Below, piece after piece: positions 9,234-17,669 of a stretch of DNA of 64,000 nt. The DNA lies in contig NZ_CADCWA010000039.1 in the NCBI RefSeq assembly GCF_902806285.1, positions 24,779 through 88,778 on the forward strand. The letters run 5' to 3'. A program made the translations under genes and the position numbers. Within the stretch, counting starts at the first letter, position 1, and the number at the start of each line of letters is the position of its first letter. Under the pieces are notes generated by a model, which saw only the letters and a program-made list of their open reading frames with translations, was not told where the DNA came from and ran no database searches. This stretch comes from an uncultured Sphingomonas sp. GTDB taxonomy: Bacteria; Pseudomonadota; Alphaproteobacteria; Sphingomonadales; Sphingomonadaceae.

Positions 9234-9322
9234 CAGGCTGAACGGCGGGGAACCGGGCAGTTCAGAGCGCATTCAACGGCGCGCCGCCATGCGCCGCGTA
9301 AAGCTGTCATCAGGAGTGACCC

Positions 9323-9946
9323 ATGTCCTTGTTCTTCCTTTCCGCGCGGCTGCTCACGCCGGCTGCCGTGGTGGCGGCCCTGAGCGGCGGCGCGGCCGTG
9401 GCGCAGACCGCCAACCCCCTTCAACACGTCGAGCGGTCGCTGGCCGCCACCCAGTCGCTGACCGCCGACTTCGTCCAGACGGACGGGCGCAATCGCTCGG
9501 TCCGCGGCACGCTTCAGCTCAAGCGGCCGGGCCGCGTGCGCTTCGACTATGGGGCGGGCGCCAACATGCTGCTGGTCGGCAATGGGAAGACGCTGACCTT
9601 CATCGATTACGACGTCGGGCAGAAGAACAGCTGGCAGATCGGCAACTCGCCGCTGAGCATCCTGCTGTCTCCGCAGCCGAACCTGGGCCGCATCGCCCGC
9701 GTCCTCCCGAGCAAGGACCCGCGGGTGGTCCTGATCCGCGCCCGCGATCCGCGGCGGCCCGAGTTCGGGACCATCATCATGGCTTTCGTGAAAACCCCGT
9801 CCGCTCCGGGCGGCCTGCTGCTGGAAGGCTGGACCGCGTTTGACGCGCAGAACAAGCGCACCACGGTGAAGCTCGACAACCAGCGCTACAACGTCGCCAT
9901 TCCGGAGAACGCCTTTAGCTACGCCGAACCCAAGCGCCGGGGATAA
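9323..9946 (+). CDS. lolA: outer-membrane lipoprotein carrier LolA
   Basis: 207 aa with a signal peptide ending around AAVAQT (residues 1-28), so periplasmic. LolA ferries lipoproteins from LolCDE to the outer membrane. Family features: Q-T-L-x-A-D-F-x-Q-like LAATQSLTADFVQT near residue 47, GTLQLKRPGRVRFDYG, and GNGKTLTFIDYDVGQKN; the rest reads as half-barrel strands ending in NAFSYAEPKR. It lies 89 bases behind ftsK, a conserved ftsK-lolA-xth order in alphaproteobacteria. Confidence 0.93.
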   Translation: MSLFFLSARLLTPAAVVAALSGGAAVAQTANPLQHVERSLAATQSLTADFVQTDGRNRSVRGTLQLKRPGRVRFDYGAGANMLLVGNGKTLTFIDYDVGQKNSWQIGNSPLSILLSPQPNLGRIARVLPSKDPRVVLIRARDPRRPEFGTIIMAFVKTPSAPGGLLLEGWTAFDAQNKRTTVKLDNQRYNVAIPENAFSYAEPKRRG

Positions 9947-9989
9947 AAGACTGAGAAGCGTATCTAAATTGCAACTGTTAATCGCCCCG

Positions 9990-10128
9990 ACAGGCTACTT
10001 CCGCTAACCATAGGGTGATCGCGGCCGCTGCTTAGGGTTTCCCCCTGTTACCTGGGCCGGCTCGATCACCTCGCGTGACGAACGCTTGGTCGGCCCTCGC
10101 TCCATGCCCCCGGAGCGGGGGCCTTTGC
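9990..10128 (+). ncRNA. candidate small RNA or leader ending in a strong hairpin
   Basis: The 214-base gap between lolA and xth has no ORF. It contains a pairing GGGCCG...CGGCCC around 10053-10095 and then GCCCCCG-GAG-CGGGGGC at 10106-10122 followed by CTTTG, a terminator-like stem. A structured stretch ending in its own terminator before the next gene could be a small RNA, or simply the lolA 3' UTR. The 5' boundary given is a guess. Confidence 0.3.
10106..10128 (+). terminator. GC hairpin between lolA and xth
   Basis: A perfect 7-bp stem (GCCCCCG/CGGGGGC) with a GAG loop is followed by CTTTGCGT. The U-run is weak, but the stem is very stable. It sits 33 bases before the xth start and would end lolA transcription. 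Confidence 0.6.
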
Positions 10129-10160
10129 GTGTTGGGGGCAGTGCGGGCTAAGCGGCCATC

Positions 10161-10952
10161 GTGACCACGCTCAAGATCGCCTCCTGGAACATCAATTCGG
10201 TCCGTGCCCGGGCCGGGATCGTCGAGCGCTTCCTTCAGGAAGAATCGCCGGACATCCTGTGCCTGCAGGAGACCAAGGCGCATAACGACGTGTTTCCTGC
10301 CGATCTCTTCGGCAAGCTCGGCTACCTGCACCACCAGCTGAACGGCCAGCGCATGCACCATGGCGTGGCCATCCTCAGCCGCGTTCCGCTGCACGAGCCG
10401 GGGCGGCACGACTGGCAGGACAATGGTGAAGCCCGGCATGTCGGCGCACAACTCGACTGCGGCATCCGGCTCGAGAATGTTTACGTGCCCGCGGGCGGCG
10501 ACATCCCCGATCGCGCGCTCAACCCGAAGTTCGGGCAGAAGCTCGATTTCCTCGGTCGCATGACCCGCTGGTCGGAGGACCTCAGGGAACCGACCCTGAT
10601 CGTCGGCGACTTCAACGTGGCGCCGCTGCCCTGCGACGTGTGGAACCACAAGGCGTTGCTGGACGTGGTCAGCCACACTCCGATCGAGGTGGAGACGCTT
10701 GGGAACTTGCAGGCGGCCCACGACTGGGTCGACCTCGGCCGCCGCTTTATGCCCGCGCCCGAGCGCTGCTTCACCTGGTGGAGCTATCGCGCCAGGGATT
10801 GGGTGGCGAGCGACCGCGGCCGCCGGCTCGACCATATGTGGGCCTCGCCCAGCCTGGCACCGCAGGTCACCGCCCACCGCGTGCTCGAGCCCTGCCGTGG
10901 CTGGGCGCGTCCGTCCGACCATGTGCCGTTGATCGTCGAGCTGGAGCTTTGA
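10161..10952 (+). CDS. xth: exodeoxyribonuclease III
   Basis: 263 aa from GTG. XthA is a Mg-dependent AP endonuclease and 3'-5' exonuclease of base-excision repair. Visible endonuclease/exonuclease/phosphatase motifs: IASWNINSVRAR (Asn ligand), CLQETKA (catalytic Glu), GDFNVAP, WWSYRA and the terminal SDHVPL (catalytic Asp-His). Length is standard. The stop overlaps the TTG start of ribA, so the two are probably co-transcribed. Confidence 0.95.
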   Translation: MTTLKIASWNINSVRARAGIVERFLQEESPDILCLQETKAHNDVFPADLFGKLGYLHHQLNGQRMHHGVAILSRVPLHEPGRHDWQDNGEARHVGAQLDCGIRLENVYVPAGGDIPDRALNPKFGQKLDFLGRMTRWSEDLREPTLIVGDFNVAPLPCDVWNHKALLDVVSHTPIEVETLGNLQAAHDWVDLGRRFMPAPERCFTWWSYRARDWVASDRGRRLDHMWASPSLAPQVTAHRVLEPCRGWARPSDHVPLIVELEL

Positions 10953-11986
10953 ACGAGGCTCCGGCCGTCGCCTCGGTATTGGCCGCGCTGCGGGCCGGCC
11001 GGGCGGTGCAGGTGGGCGCGTGCTCTGTCCTGTCGGTGGAAACCGCGAGCGACGCCATGCTCGCGCTGCTCGACCCGCAAGCCCGCGCACCCGTGCTGAT
11101 CAGCGCCGATCGGGCAGCCGCCCTGAACCTTGCCAACCGGCGCGAAGCGGCGGAGGGCGGCCCGGTCGCCATTGTCCGCTCCCCCTGGCTCGACCGCCAG
11201 CTGGTACGCTCACTGGTGGACCCCGCGCACGATGTGGACCGTATTGTGCCCGGACCGATCGAGCCGGACGTGCCGGGGGACAAGGCCTCCGCCACCGCGG
11301 CGCTCGAGCTGGCGCGGCTTGCCGGAGTGCTGCCGGCGCTGTGGCTGGTACAATCGGACGCTGTTGCGGCGGTCACCCCCAAACAGGTCTTCGACGCCGC
11401 GCGAAGCCGCCGGGCGGAGATCGTAGCCCGCGCCCGCCTGCCGCTTGCTGGGCTCGACGACACGCAGATGGTCGCTTTCCGCAACCCGGCCGATGGCGGC
11501 GAGCACGTCGCACTGCTGGTCGGCGCGCCGGCCGGCCGGCCGCCGCTGGTCCGGCTGCACAGCGAGTGCCTGACCGGCGACGTGTTCGGTTCCTTGAAAT
11601 GCGATTGCGGGCCGCAGCTGCAAGCCGCGCTGGGCCTGATCGGCACCGGCGGCATCCTCCTTTACCTGCGCCAGGAAGGCCGCGGCATCGGCCTCGTCAA
11701 CAAGCTGCGGGCCTACGCCTTGCAGGATCGCGGGCTGGACACGGTGGAAGCCAACCGGCGGCTGGGCTTTGCGGACGACGCACGGGACTACAGCCTTGCC
11801 GCGGCCATGCTGCGCGCACTCGGACATGATCGGGTACGATTGCTGACCAACAATCCGGCCAAAGTCCGGGGCTTGGAGGAAGCGGGGATCACCGTGGCCG
11901 AGCGCGTAGCGCACCACATGCCGGCCAACCCCCACAACGCCGACTATCTCGAGACCAAGCAAACCAAGAGCGGGCATCTCCCCTGA
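10949..11986 (+). CDS. ribA: GTP cyclohydrolase II
   Basis: 345 aa from a TTG overlapping the xth stop (TTGA); the longer frame in the track (10640) lies antisense-like inside xth. GCH II opens GTP to 2,5-diamino-6-ribosylamino-4-pyrimidinone phosphate, the first riboflavin step. The catalytic core is intact: RLHSECLTGDVFGSLKCDCG with zinc ligands C207, C218 and C220, RQEGRGIGLVNK, and TNNPAKV. About 150 extra N-terminal residues resemble a degenerate accessory domain. It is not with the other rib genes (60-63.5 kb), whose RibBA has lost these cysteines. Confidence 0.94.
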   Translation: MNEAPAVASVLAALRAGRAVQVGACSVLSVETASDAMLALLDPQARAPVLISADRAAALNLANRREAAEGGPVAIVRSPWLDRQLVRSLVDPAHDVDRIVPGPIEPDVPGDKASATAALELARLAGVLPALWLVQSDAVAAVTPKQVFDAARSRRAEIVARARLPLAGLDDTQMVAFRNPADGGEHVALLVGAPAGRPPLVRLHSECLTGDVFGSLKCDCGPQLQAALGLIGTGGILLYLRQEGRGIGLVNKLRAYALQDRGLDTVEANRRLGFADDARDYSLAAAMLRALGHDRVRLLTNNPAKVRGLEEAGITVAERVAHHMPANPHNADYLETKQTKSGHLP

Positions 11987-12008
11987 ACGTTCGGATCGAA
12001 GGGCGCGA

Positions 12009-12665
12009 TCAATCTTCGAACAACGCCGTCCCCACGCGAACGACCGTAGCCCCCAGCATGACCGCGGCGCGGTAGTCGCCCGACATCCCCATCGACAATC
12101 CGCTGACGCCATGCCGCCGCGCGAGCTTCGCCAACAGCGCGAAGAAGGGTGAGACCTCAAGGCTCTGCGGTGGGATGGCCATGAGACCGGCGAGCGGGAG
12201 CGGCGAGCGTCGGACTCGATCGATGAAGCCGGGCAGGTCTGCCAGCGCGACGCCGCCTTTCTGCTCCTCCTCGCCGATATTTACCTGCACGAAGACCTGC
12301 GGGTGGCGACCGACCTTTTCCGCCGCGCGGACCAACGCTTCGAGCAAGCCGGGACGGTCGAGCGAATGAATGACGTCGAACAGGCCGGCGGCCGCCTCGG
12401 CCTTGTTCGACTGGAGCCGGCCGATGCAATGCAGCCGGATGCCGGGGTGCCGATCAAGCAACGATGGCCATTTGGTTTCGGCCTCCTGCACCCGGCTTTC
12501 CCCGAAGTCGCGCTGTCCCGCTTCGATCAGCTGTGCGATCTCGTCCGCGGAGCGGGTCTTGGACACCGCGGCCAGCGTGACCTCGGCCGGATCGCGGCGG
12601 GCGAGCTGGGCCGCCGCCGCGATGTTCTCGCGGACGAGGTGCAGGCGGGAGGCGGCGCTGGTCAC
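12009..12665 (-). CDS. YggS/PLPBP-family pyridoxal-phosphate homeostasis protein
   Basis: 218 aa from GTG. The single alanine-racemase-like barrel carries LAAVSKTRSADEIAQLIEAGQRDFGESRVQE; the lysine of VSK binds PLP. HCIGRLQSNKAEAA and LSMGMSGDYRAAVMLGATVVRVGTALF are the family's other fingerprints. Members buffer PLP and affect amino-acid and coenzyme A balance, without known catalysis. The start lies 23 bases from the divergent ThiE-like gene. Confidence 0.93.
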   Translation of the reverse strand: MTSAASRLHLVRENIAAAAQLARRDPAEVTLAAVSKTRSADEIAQLIEAGQRDFGESRVQEAETKWPSLLDRHPGIRLHCIGRLQSNKAEAAAGLFDVIHSLDRPGLLEALVRAAEKVGRHPQVFVQVNIGEEEQKGGVALADLPGFIDRVRRSPLPLAGLMAIPPQSLEVSPFFALLAKLARRHGVSGLSMGMSGDYRAAVMLGATVVRVGTALFED

Positions 12666-12688
12666 GGCATGCTGCTATAGGCACCGCC

Positions 12689-13192
12689 GTGCCTGCTCGC
12701 CACCCTGCGCCGACCCGCTGGATGTTGACCGACGCCCGGCTCGGCCCGGGCCTGCCCCGCATCGTGCGCCGCCTGCCGCGGGGCTCTGGAGTGGTTTTCC
12801 GCCATCACGAGCTTCCTCCCGCCGAGCGGCGAGTGCTCCTGCGGCGATTGCAACGGCTGGCTGCCGGGCGGCGCCTGACGGTGGTGGACGATTTGGCAGG
12901 CCGGGTTGCGCGGGTGCATTCCGTCCGCGAATTGCGCCGGGCTATCTTACGCAAACCGGAGTTGCTGTTCCTGTCGCCGCTGTTCGCCACGCGCTCGCAC
13001 CCTGATTGGCAGCCGCTCGGGCGCATGCGAGCGGTCGCGCTGCTACGAATGGCCGGGCGGCCGGTGCTGGCGCTGGGTGGGATGAACGAGGGCCGCTATC
13101 GACAGGTACGGGCGCTTGGCTTTGCCGGGTGGGGCGGGATTGATGCTTGGGTGCGTAGGGGCGAGAGGCCGTCACGGGAGCAAGTCCCATGA
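12689..13192 (+). CDS. thiamine phosphate synthase-like (ThiE/TenI) protein, shortened
   Basis: 167 aa from GTG, shorter than ThiE (about 210). The TIM-barrel end is recognisable: ELLFLSPLFATRSHPDWQPLG matches the ThiE S-P-x-F-x-T-x-S-K/H segment, and PVLALGGMNEGRYRQVRALGFAGWGGIDAW matches the phosphate-binding ALGGI...GA end. The N-terminal half has no clear diphosphate-binding GxRAxxDGxH motif. It could be a diverged ThiE, a TenI-like protein, or inactive. Such a short homologue is common in sphingomonads; function is inferred only from fold. Confidence 0.7.
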   Translation: MPARHPAPTRWMLTDARLGPGLPRIVRRLPRGSGVVFRHHELPPAERRVLLRRLQRLAAGRRLTVVDDLAGRVARVHSVRELRRAILRKPELLFLSPLFATRSHPDWQPLGRMRAVALLRMAGRPVLALGGMNEGRYRQVRALGFAGWGGIDAWVRRGERPSREQVP

Positions 13193-13255
13193 CGTCAGTC
13201 CTGTCCGCTCCGCGGCAGGCTGGCCGGCCTGTGCCGGCTCTACGCGCTGCTCCGG

Positions 13256-13270
13256 CGACGCTTTGCGTCG
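13256..13270. terminator. small hairpin between convergent genes
   Basis: A perfect CGACGC-TTT-GCGTCG stem lies in the 103-base gap between the ThiE-like gene and the barrel protein gene. It has no U-tract, so terminator function is only a suggestion from the convergent context. Confidence 0.3.
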
Positions 13271-13295
13271 GCGTCCCTACGCTCGGCGGCTTGGC

Positions 13296-14027
13296 TTAGA
13301 ACTTGATCGCAGTTCCGACGTAGACGGCCTGGCTGTCCCGCCGCTGGTCGTTGAGCGTGGCGAGCTTGTCGCGCTCGATGCGGTAGCGAACGCCGCCGGT
13401 CACAGCGACCCGGCTGGAAATGTTATACGCGCCGCCGACGTCCAGCGCGTAGCTCGGGCTGTCGGCCAAGGCCGGCGCCGGGCGACCGGTCGGCCGATCC
13501 GCGCTCGCGGCGACGCGGCCGGTAAAGCGCTTGAGGTTGTAGCTGACCCCGACCACCGCACCTTCGCGGCCGCCGAGCGCAGGATTGCCCGACTTCGCCT
13601 TGGCCACATCGCCCGCGACGGCGAAGCGCTTCCAGCCCACGGCCACGCCGAGGTTGTAGCTGGCGGGCGTCAGCTCGACGCCGGCGGCGGACGCATTCGA
13701 GCGGACCGCCAGCTCACGCGCCCGCAGCGCCGCCTGCTTGGGGTTCGCCGCTTGCGCCCGGATCGCCACCCGCACCTGGGCCGGGCGCCGCTTGCTTGCC
13801 GCCGGGGTGAAATGGAAGTCGTTGGAGAAGGCTGGACGGCTGGCGAGGGCCGCGGCGAGCCGCGGATCGGCCTGAGCCGGAGTGAAGCTCCGCTCGAAGC
13901 TGATCGACACGGGCCGCGGCTTCTTGGCCGCAGGCGCCGCGATCACGACGGAAGCAGGCAGCAGCAGGCTCGCCGCGGCAATCGCCACGGCTGACTTACC
14001 TCGGCTGATGTTCCACCGATCCGACAA
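13296..14027 (-). CDS. outer-membrane beta-barrel protein candidate
   Basis: 243 aa from a TTG at 14027 preceded by AGGGAG; the track start at 14339 runs back over the divergent DUF3576 gene and is rejected. Residues 8-30 (SRGKSAVAIAAASLLLPASVVIAAPA) form a signal peptide. The mature part has an Arg/Ala-rich segment, then alternating amphipathic strands (YNLGVAVGWKRFAVAGDVAK, VGVSYNLKRFTGRVAAS, AVTGGVRYRIERD). It ends YVGTAIKF, the terminal phenylalanine typical of barrels recognised by BamA. Family and cargo are unknown. Confidence 0.7.
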   Translation of the reverse strand: MSDRWNISRGKSAVAIAAASLLLPASVVIAAPAAKKPRPVSISFERSFTPAQADPRLAAALASRPAFSNDFHFTPAASKRRPAQVRVAIRAQAANPKQAALRARELAVRSNASAAGVELTPASYNLGVAVGWKRFAVAGDVAKAKSGNPALGGREGAVVGVSYNLKRFTGRVAASADRPTGRPAPALADSPSYALDVGGAYNISSRVAVTGGVRYRIERDKLATLNDQRRDSQAVYVGTAIKF

Positions 14028-14090
14028 GCTTTGTTTACTCCCTGCCGAGTCGATATAGCTCCGGGCAGGCGAATGTTCCACGGCTCCGAC
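14008..14090. repeat. 17-18 bp direct repeat pair around the barrel gene start
   Basis: ATGTTCCACcGaTCCGAC (14008-14025) and ATGTTCCACgGcTCCGAC (14073-14090) differ at two positions and are spaced 65 bases. The first overlaps the 5' end of the barrel-protein gene. It may be a duplicated start region or a regulator site. Confidence 0.5.
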
Positions 14091-14211
14091 CCGTAAGTTC
14101 CGCCATGTGACATCGAATCCACAAAGCGCTTGCCGCCACTCCTCGCTTGCGGCGCTCCGGCGAGTTCTTATAACGCCGCCAGACCCCCTCGTTCCACGAC
14201 AGGACCGTTCC

Positions 14212-14646
14212 ATGCCCCGCACGACCCCGACCGCCGCCGCGCTGATTCCGCTGGCGCTTCTTGCCGCGGGCTGTTCGCGCAACCGCAACGTCCCTACGGA
14301 TCTGGCGCCCTCGCGCATGACGGCGATCGGCGTGAACACCTACCTCTGGCGCGCGGCGATCGACACGCTGAGCTTCGCGCCGCTGGTCCAGGCCGACAGC
14401 AACGGCGGCGTGATCGTCACCGATTGGTACGCCAACCCGAACACCCCGGGCGAGCGGGTCAAGCTCACGGTCTCCATCCTCGATCAGGATCTGCGGGCCG
14501 ACGCACTGCGCGTTGCCGCCTCGCGCCAGGTCAGCCAGAGCGGCAGCTGGGTCGATGCGCCCGTCAGCGCCGCTACCGTGCAGAAGCTTGAGGACATCAT
14601 CCTTACCCGCGCCCGCGACATCCGCCGCGCCACTATCGCGGGCTGA
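14212..14646 (+). CDS. DUF3576 lipoprotein
   Basis: 144 aa from the ATG at 14212; the track start (14107) adds a region with no signal. The first 20 residues form a lipoprotein signal with lipobox LLAAGC, so the mature protein starts at Cys and is membrane-attached in the periplasm. The rest (IGVNTYLWRAAIDTLSFAPL and NGGVIVTDWY) matches the DUF3576 family, which is widespread in alphaproteobacteria directly upstream of leuS-lptE-holA. Function is unknown; the neighbour lptE suggests an envelope role. Confidence 0.9.
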   Translation: MPRTTPTAAALIPLALLAAGCSRNRNVPTDLAPSRMTAIGVNTYLWRAAIDTLSFAPLVQADSNGGVIVTDWYANPNTPGERVKLTVSILDQDLRADALRVAASRQVSQSGSWVDAPVSAATVQKLEDIILTRARDIRRATIAG

Positions 14647-14664
14647 GCTCCACAAGGACCATAC

Positions 14665-17172
14665 ATGACCGACCGCTTCGATCCGGCGGCGAGCGACTCC
14701 CGCTGGCAGGAGCGGTGGGAGCGCGAGGGCAGCTTCCGCGCGGACAGCGCCAGCCCCAAGCCCAAGGCCTATGTCCTGGAGATGTTCCCCTACCCGTCGG
14801 GGCGCATCCACATGGGGCATGTCCGCAACTACACCATGGGCGACGTGCTCGCCCGTTATCGCCGGATGCAGGGCCATGAGGTGCTGCACCCGATGGGCTG
14901 GGACGCCTTCGGGATGCCGGCTGAGAATGCGGCGATGGAGAAGGGGGTGCACCCCGGCGACTGGACCCGTGCCAACATCGCCACCATGCGCGCGCAACTC
15001 AAGCGGATCGGCTTTGCGCTCGACTGGAGCCGGGAGCTCGCGACCTGCGAGCCCGACTATTATGGGCATGAGCAGGCGCTGTTCCTCGACCTGTTCGAAG
15101 CGGGACTCGTCTACCGCAAGGAGTCGGAGGTCAACTGGGACCCGGTCGACATGACCGTGCTCGCCAACGAGCAGGTAATCGACGGCCGCGGCTGGCGGTC
15201 GGGCGCTCCGGTCGAGCGGCGCAAGCTCAGCCAATGGTTCCTCAAGATCACCGACTTCGCCGATGACCTGCTCGAGGGCCTCAAGGGGCTGGACCAGTGG
15301 CCCGACAAGGTCCGGCTGATGCAGGAGAACTGGATCGGCAGGAGCCGGGGGCTGCAGTTCCGCTTCCGGCGGGCGGGCGGCGCGGGTGAGATCGAGGTCT
15401 TCACCACTCGGCCCGACACCATCTTCGGCGCAAGCTTCGTCGCCATCTCGCCCGGCCATCCGATTGCGGAAGCGCTTGCGGCAGAGCGCCCGGACGTGGC
15501 CGAGTTCATCGCCCGCTGCCGCGCCGGAGGAACCAGCGCTGCGGAGATCGAGACGGCCGAGAAGCTCGGGCTCGACACCGGGCTCCAAGTCGTTCACCCG
15601 CTCGACCCCGACTGGCGCTTGCCGGTGTGGATCGCGAACTTCGTGCTCATGGACTATGGCACCGGCGCGCTGTTCGGAGTGCCCGCGCACGACGCCCGCG
15701 ATTTCGAGTTCGCTTGCCGGTACGGCCTGCCGATCCGGCGTGTCGTTGCGGCCAGCGCTGGCGATGCAAGCCTTGCTATGACCGAAGCGGAGACCGGCAG
15801 CGGCATCGCGGTCAATTCGCGGTTCCTCGACGGCATGACGTCGGAGCAGGCTTCCGCCGAGGTTATCCGGCGAGCGGAAGCGGCTGGCTGGGGCCGGGGC
15901 ACCACCCAGTACCGGCTGCGTGACTGGGGCGTGTCGCGGCAGCGCTATTGGGGCACGCCCATCCCCATCATCCACTGCGAGCGTTGCGGCGCAGTGCCGG
16001 TCCCACGCGAGCAGTTGCCGGTGGTGCTGCCCGAGGACGTCAGCTTCGACGTGCCAGGCAATCCCCTCGACCGGCACGAGGGCTGGCGGCTGGTCCCCTG
16101 CCCGATATGCGGCAACCCGGCCCGGCGCGAGACGGACACGCTCGACACCTTCGTCAATTCGAGCTGGTACTTCATCCGCTTCGCCAGCCAGCCTTCGGAC
16201 AAGCCCTTCGACCGCTCCGAAGCCGAAGCCTGGCTGCCGGTCGGGCAGTACATCGGCGGCGTCGAGCATGCGATCCTGCACCTGCTCTACGCCCGCTTCT
16301 GGACCCGCGCGCTCCAGCGGATCGGTCGAATCGGCATGGCCGAGCCGTTTCGCGGACTGTTCACCCAAGGCATGGTCACGCACGAGACCTACCGCGCCGG
16401 CGACGGCAGCTGGCTCAGCCCCGGCGAGGTCCGGTGCGATGGCGACGATTGGGTGCACATCGAAAGCGGCCAGCCGGTCACTGCCGGCCGCGTCGAGAAG
16501 ATGTCCAAGTCCAAGAAGAACACGATCGATCCCGGGCCGATCGTCGACCGCTACGGCGCGGACGCGGTGCGCTGGTTCATGCTGTCCGACTCGCCGCCCG
16601 AGCGGGACCTCGAATGGTCCGAAGCCGGGATCGAAGGCGCGGCGCGACTCGTGCAGCGGGTCTGGCGCCTGACCGCTTGGGCGGGCGCGAACGGCGGCGA
16701 AGACCCGGCGCTCGAGCGCAGGCTGCACCGCGCGATCGCCGGCGTCGGTCAGGCGATCGAGGCGCTGCAGTTCAACAAGGCCGTGGCGACCCTCTACGAA
16801 CTGGTGAGCGCCATCGAGAAGGCTCATCCCTCCGCAAGCCGTGAGGCCGCGGTCCGTACGCTGCTCAAGCTGGTCGCGCCGATGGCGCCGCACCTGGCCG
16901 AGGAAGCGTGGCACCGCCTCGGCGGCGACGGCCTGCTCGCAGACGCTTCCTGGCCGGAGCATGATCCAACTCTGTTGGTGGACGAGGAGGTCACCGTCGC
17001 GGTGCAGGTCAACGGCAAGCTGCGCGATACGCTGACCGTTCCGCGTGGCGCCCCGCGCGATGAGCTGGAGCGGCAGGCGCTTGGCGCGGAGAAGATCGCC
17101 CGCTTGATCGGCGACGCGAGCCCGCGCAAGCTGATTGTCGTGCCCGACCGGCTGGTGAATATCGTCCTGTGA
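14665..17172 (+). CDS. leuS: leucyl-tRNA synthetase
   Basis: 835 aa class I synthetase that charges tRNA-Leu. The HIGH-type motif is [15 protein letters not shown] near residues 39-53. The CP1 editing domain sits around 220-410 (including [14 protein letters not shown]), followed by the zinc-type insert and [25 protein letters not shown] is near residue 612, with the anticodon-binding domain and a small C-terminal domain after it. Length is slightly short of E. coli LeuRS (860). The stop overlaps the GTG of lptE. ATG starts 18 bases after the DUF3576 stop, so it is probably in the same operon. Confidence 0.98.
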   Translation: MTDRFDPAASDSRWQERWEREGSFRADSASPKPKAYVLEMFPYPSGRIHMGHVRNYTMGDVLARYRRMQGHEVLHPMGWDAFGMPAENAAMEKGVHPGDWTRANIATMRAQLKRIGFALDWSRELATCEPDYYGHEQALFLDLFEAGLVYRKESEVNWDPVDMTVLANEQVIDGRGWRSGAPVERRKLSQWFLKITDFADDLLEGLKGLDQWPDKVRLMQENWIGRSRGLQFRFRRAGGAGEIEVFTTRPDTIFGASFVAISPGHPIAEALAAERPDVAEFIARCRAGGTSAAEIETAEKLGLDTGLQVVHPLDPDWRLPVWIANFVLMDYGTGALFGVPAHDARDFEFACRYGLPIRRVVAASAGDASLAMTEAETGSGIAVNSRFLDGMTSEQASAEVIRRAEAAGWGRGTTQYRLRDWGVSRQRYWGTPIPIIHCERCGAVPVPREQLPVVLPEDVSFDVPGNPLDRHEGWRLVPCPICGNPARRETDTLDTFVNSSWYFIRFASQPSDKPFDRSEAEAWLPVGQYIGGVEHAILHLLYARFWTRALQRIGRIGMAEPFRGLFTQGMVTHETYRAGDGSWLSPGEVRCDGDDWVHIESGQPVTAGRVEKMSKSKKNTIDPGPIVDRYGADAVRWFMLSDSPPERDLEWSEAGIEGAARLVQRVWRLTAWAGANGGEDPALERRLHRAIAGVGQAIEALQFNKAVATLYELVSAIEKAHPSASREAAVRTLLKLVAPMAPHLAEEAWHRLGGDGLLADASWPEHDPTLLVDEEVTVAVQVNGKLRDTLTVPRGAPRDELERQALGAEKIARLIGDASPRKLIVVPDRLVNIVL

Positions 17173-17669
17173 AGCGCTTGGCCCCGCTCCTGCTGATCGC
17201 GGCCGCCCTTGGCGGCTGCGGACTCCGTCCCCTCTACGGAGGCGGCGAGGGCAGTTCGGTGGCGCGGCTGCTTCGCTCGGTGTCCGTTCAGCCGATCGGC
17301 GGCGGCCAGACCGGCTGGCTGGTCCGGACGGCGCTGGTGGACCGCTTGGGGGAAGTCGAAGGCGACGCCCGCTACCGCCTGGAAGTCGAGCTCGACGACG
17401 ATCTCACCGGCTTCGGCATCCGCGGGGACAGCGCCGTCACGCGCGAGCGCCGCACGCTGCGCGCCCGCTATCGCCTGGTGGACGCGGCGACCGGCGGCGT
17501 GCTGCTCGACGCGACCGCCGGATCGGACGCGGGCGTGGACGTGGTCGGATCGGAATATGCAACCGTTGCCGCCGAGCAGGCCGCGGTTGAACGGCTGAGC
17601 CAGATCGTCGCCGACCAGATCGTGGCACGCATCGGGCTCTACGCCGCCAGGAGAGGCACGCCCTCGTGA
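17169..17669 (+). CDS. lptE: LPS-assembly lipoprotein LptE
   Basis: 166 aa from a GTG overlapping leuS. The lipoprotein signal is [25 protein letters not shown]; the CGLRPLYG box after the lipidated Cys is the LptE family hallmark. LptE plugs the LptD barrel and helps insert lipopolysaccharide, or in sphingomonads the glycosphingolipid-rich equivalent layer, into the outer membrane. The last four bases overlap holA, the conserved leuS-lptE-holA order. Confidence 0.93.
   Translation: MKRLAPLLLIAAALGGCGLRPLYGGGEGSSVARLLRSVSVQPIGGGQTGWLVRTALVDRLGEVEGDARYRLEVELDDDLTGFGIRGDSAVTRERRTLRARYRLVDAATGGVLLDATAGSDAGVDVVGSEYATVAAEQAAVERLSQIVADQIVARIGLYAARRGTPS

Noticed and set aside
7254-9272. 672-aa minus-strand ORF
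   Set aside because: Antisense shadow of ftsK without recognisable motifs.
9990-10128. 6S RNA between lolA and xth
   Set aside because: I could not draw the long hairpin with a large central bubble typical of 6S; left as an unnamed candidate.
14009-14081. TGTTCCAC half-sites as additional parS
   Set aside because: The second half-site is absent in both copies (CACCGA and CACGGC), so the CACGTG core is missing.
14035-16962. 975-aa minus-strand ORF
   Set aside because: It is the antisense of leuS, whose class I synthetase motifs are complete; high GC leaves long open shadows.
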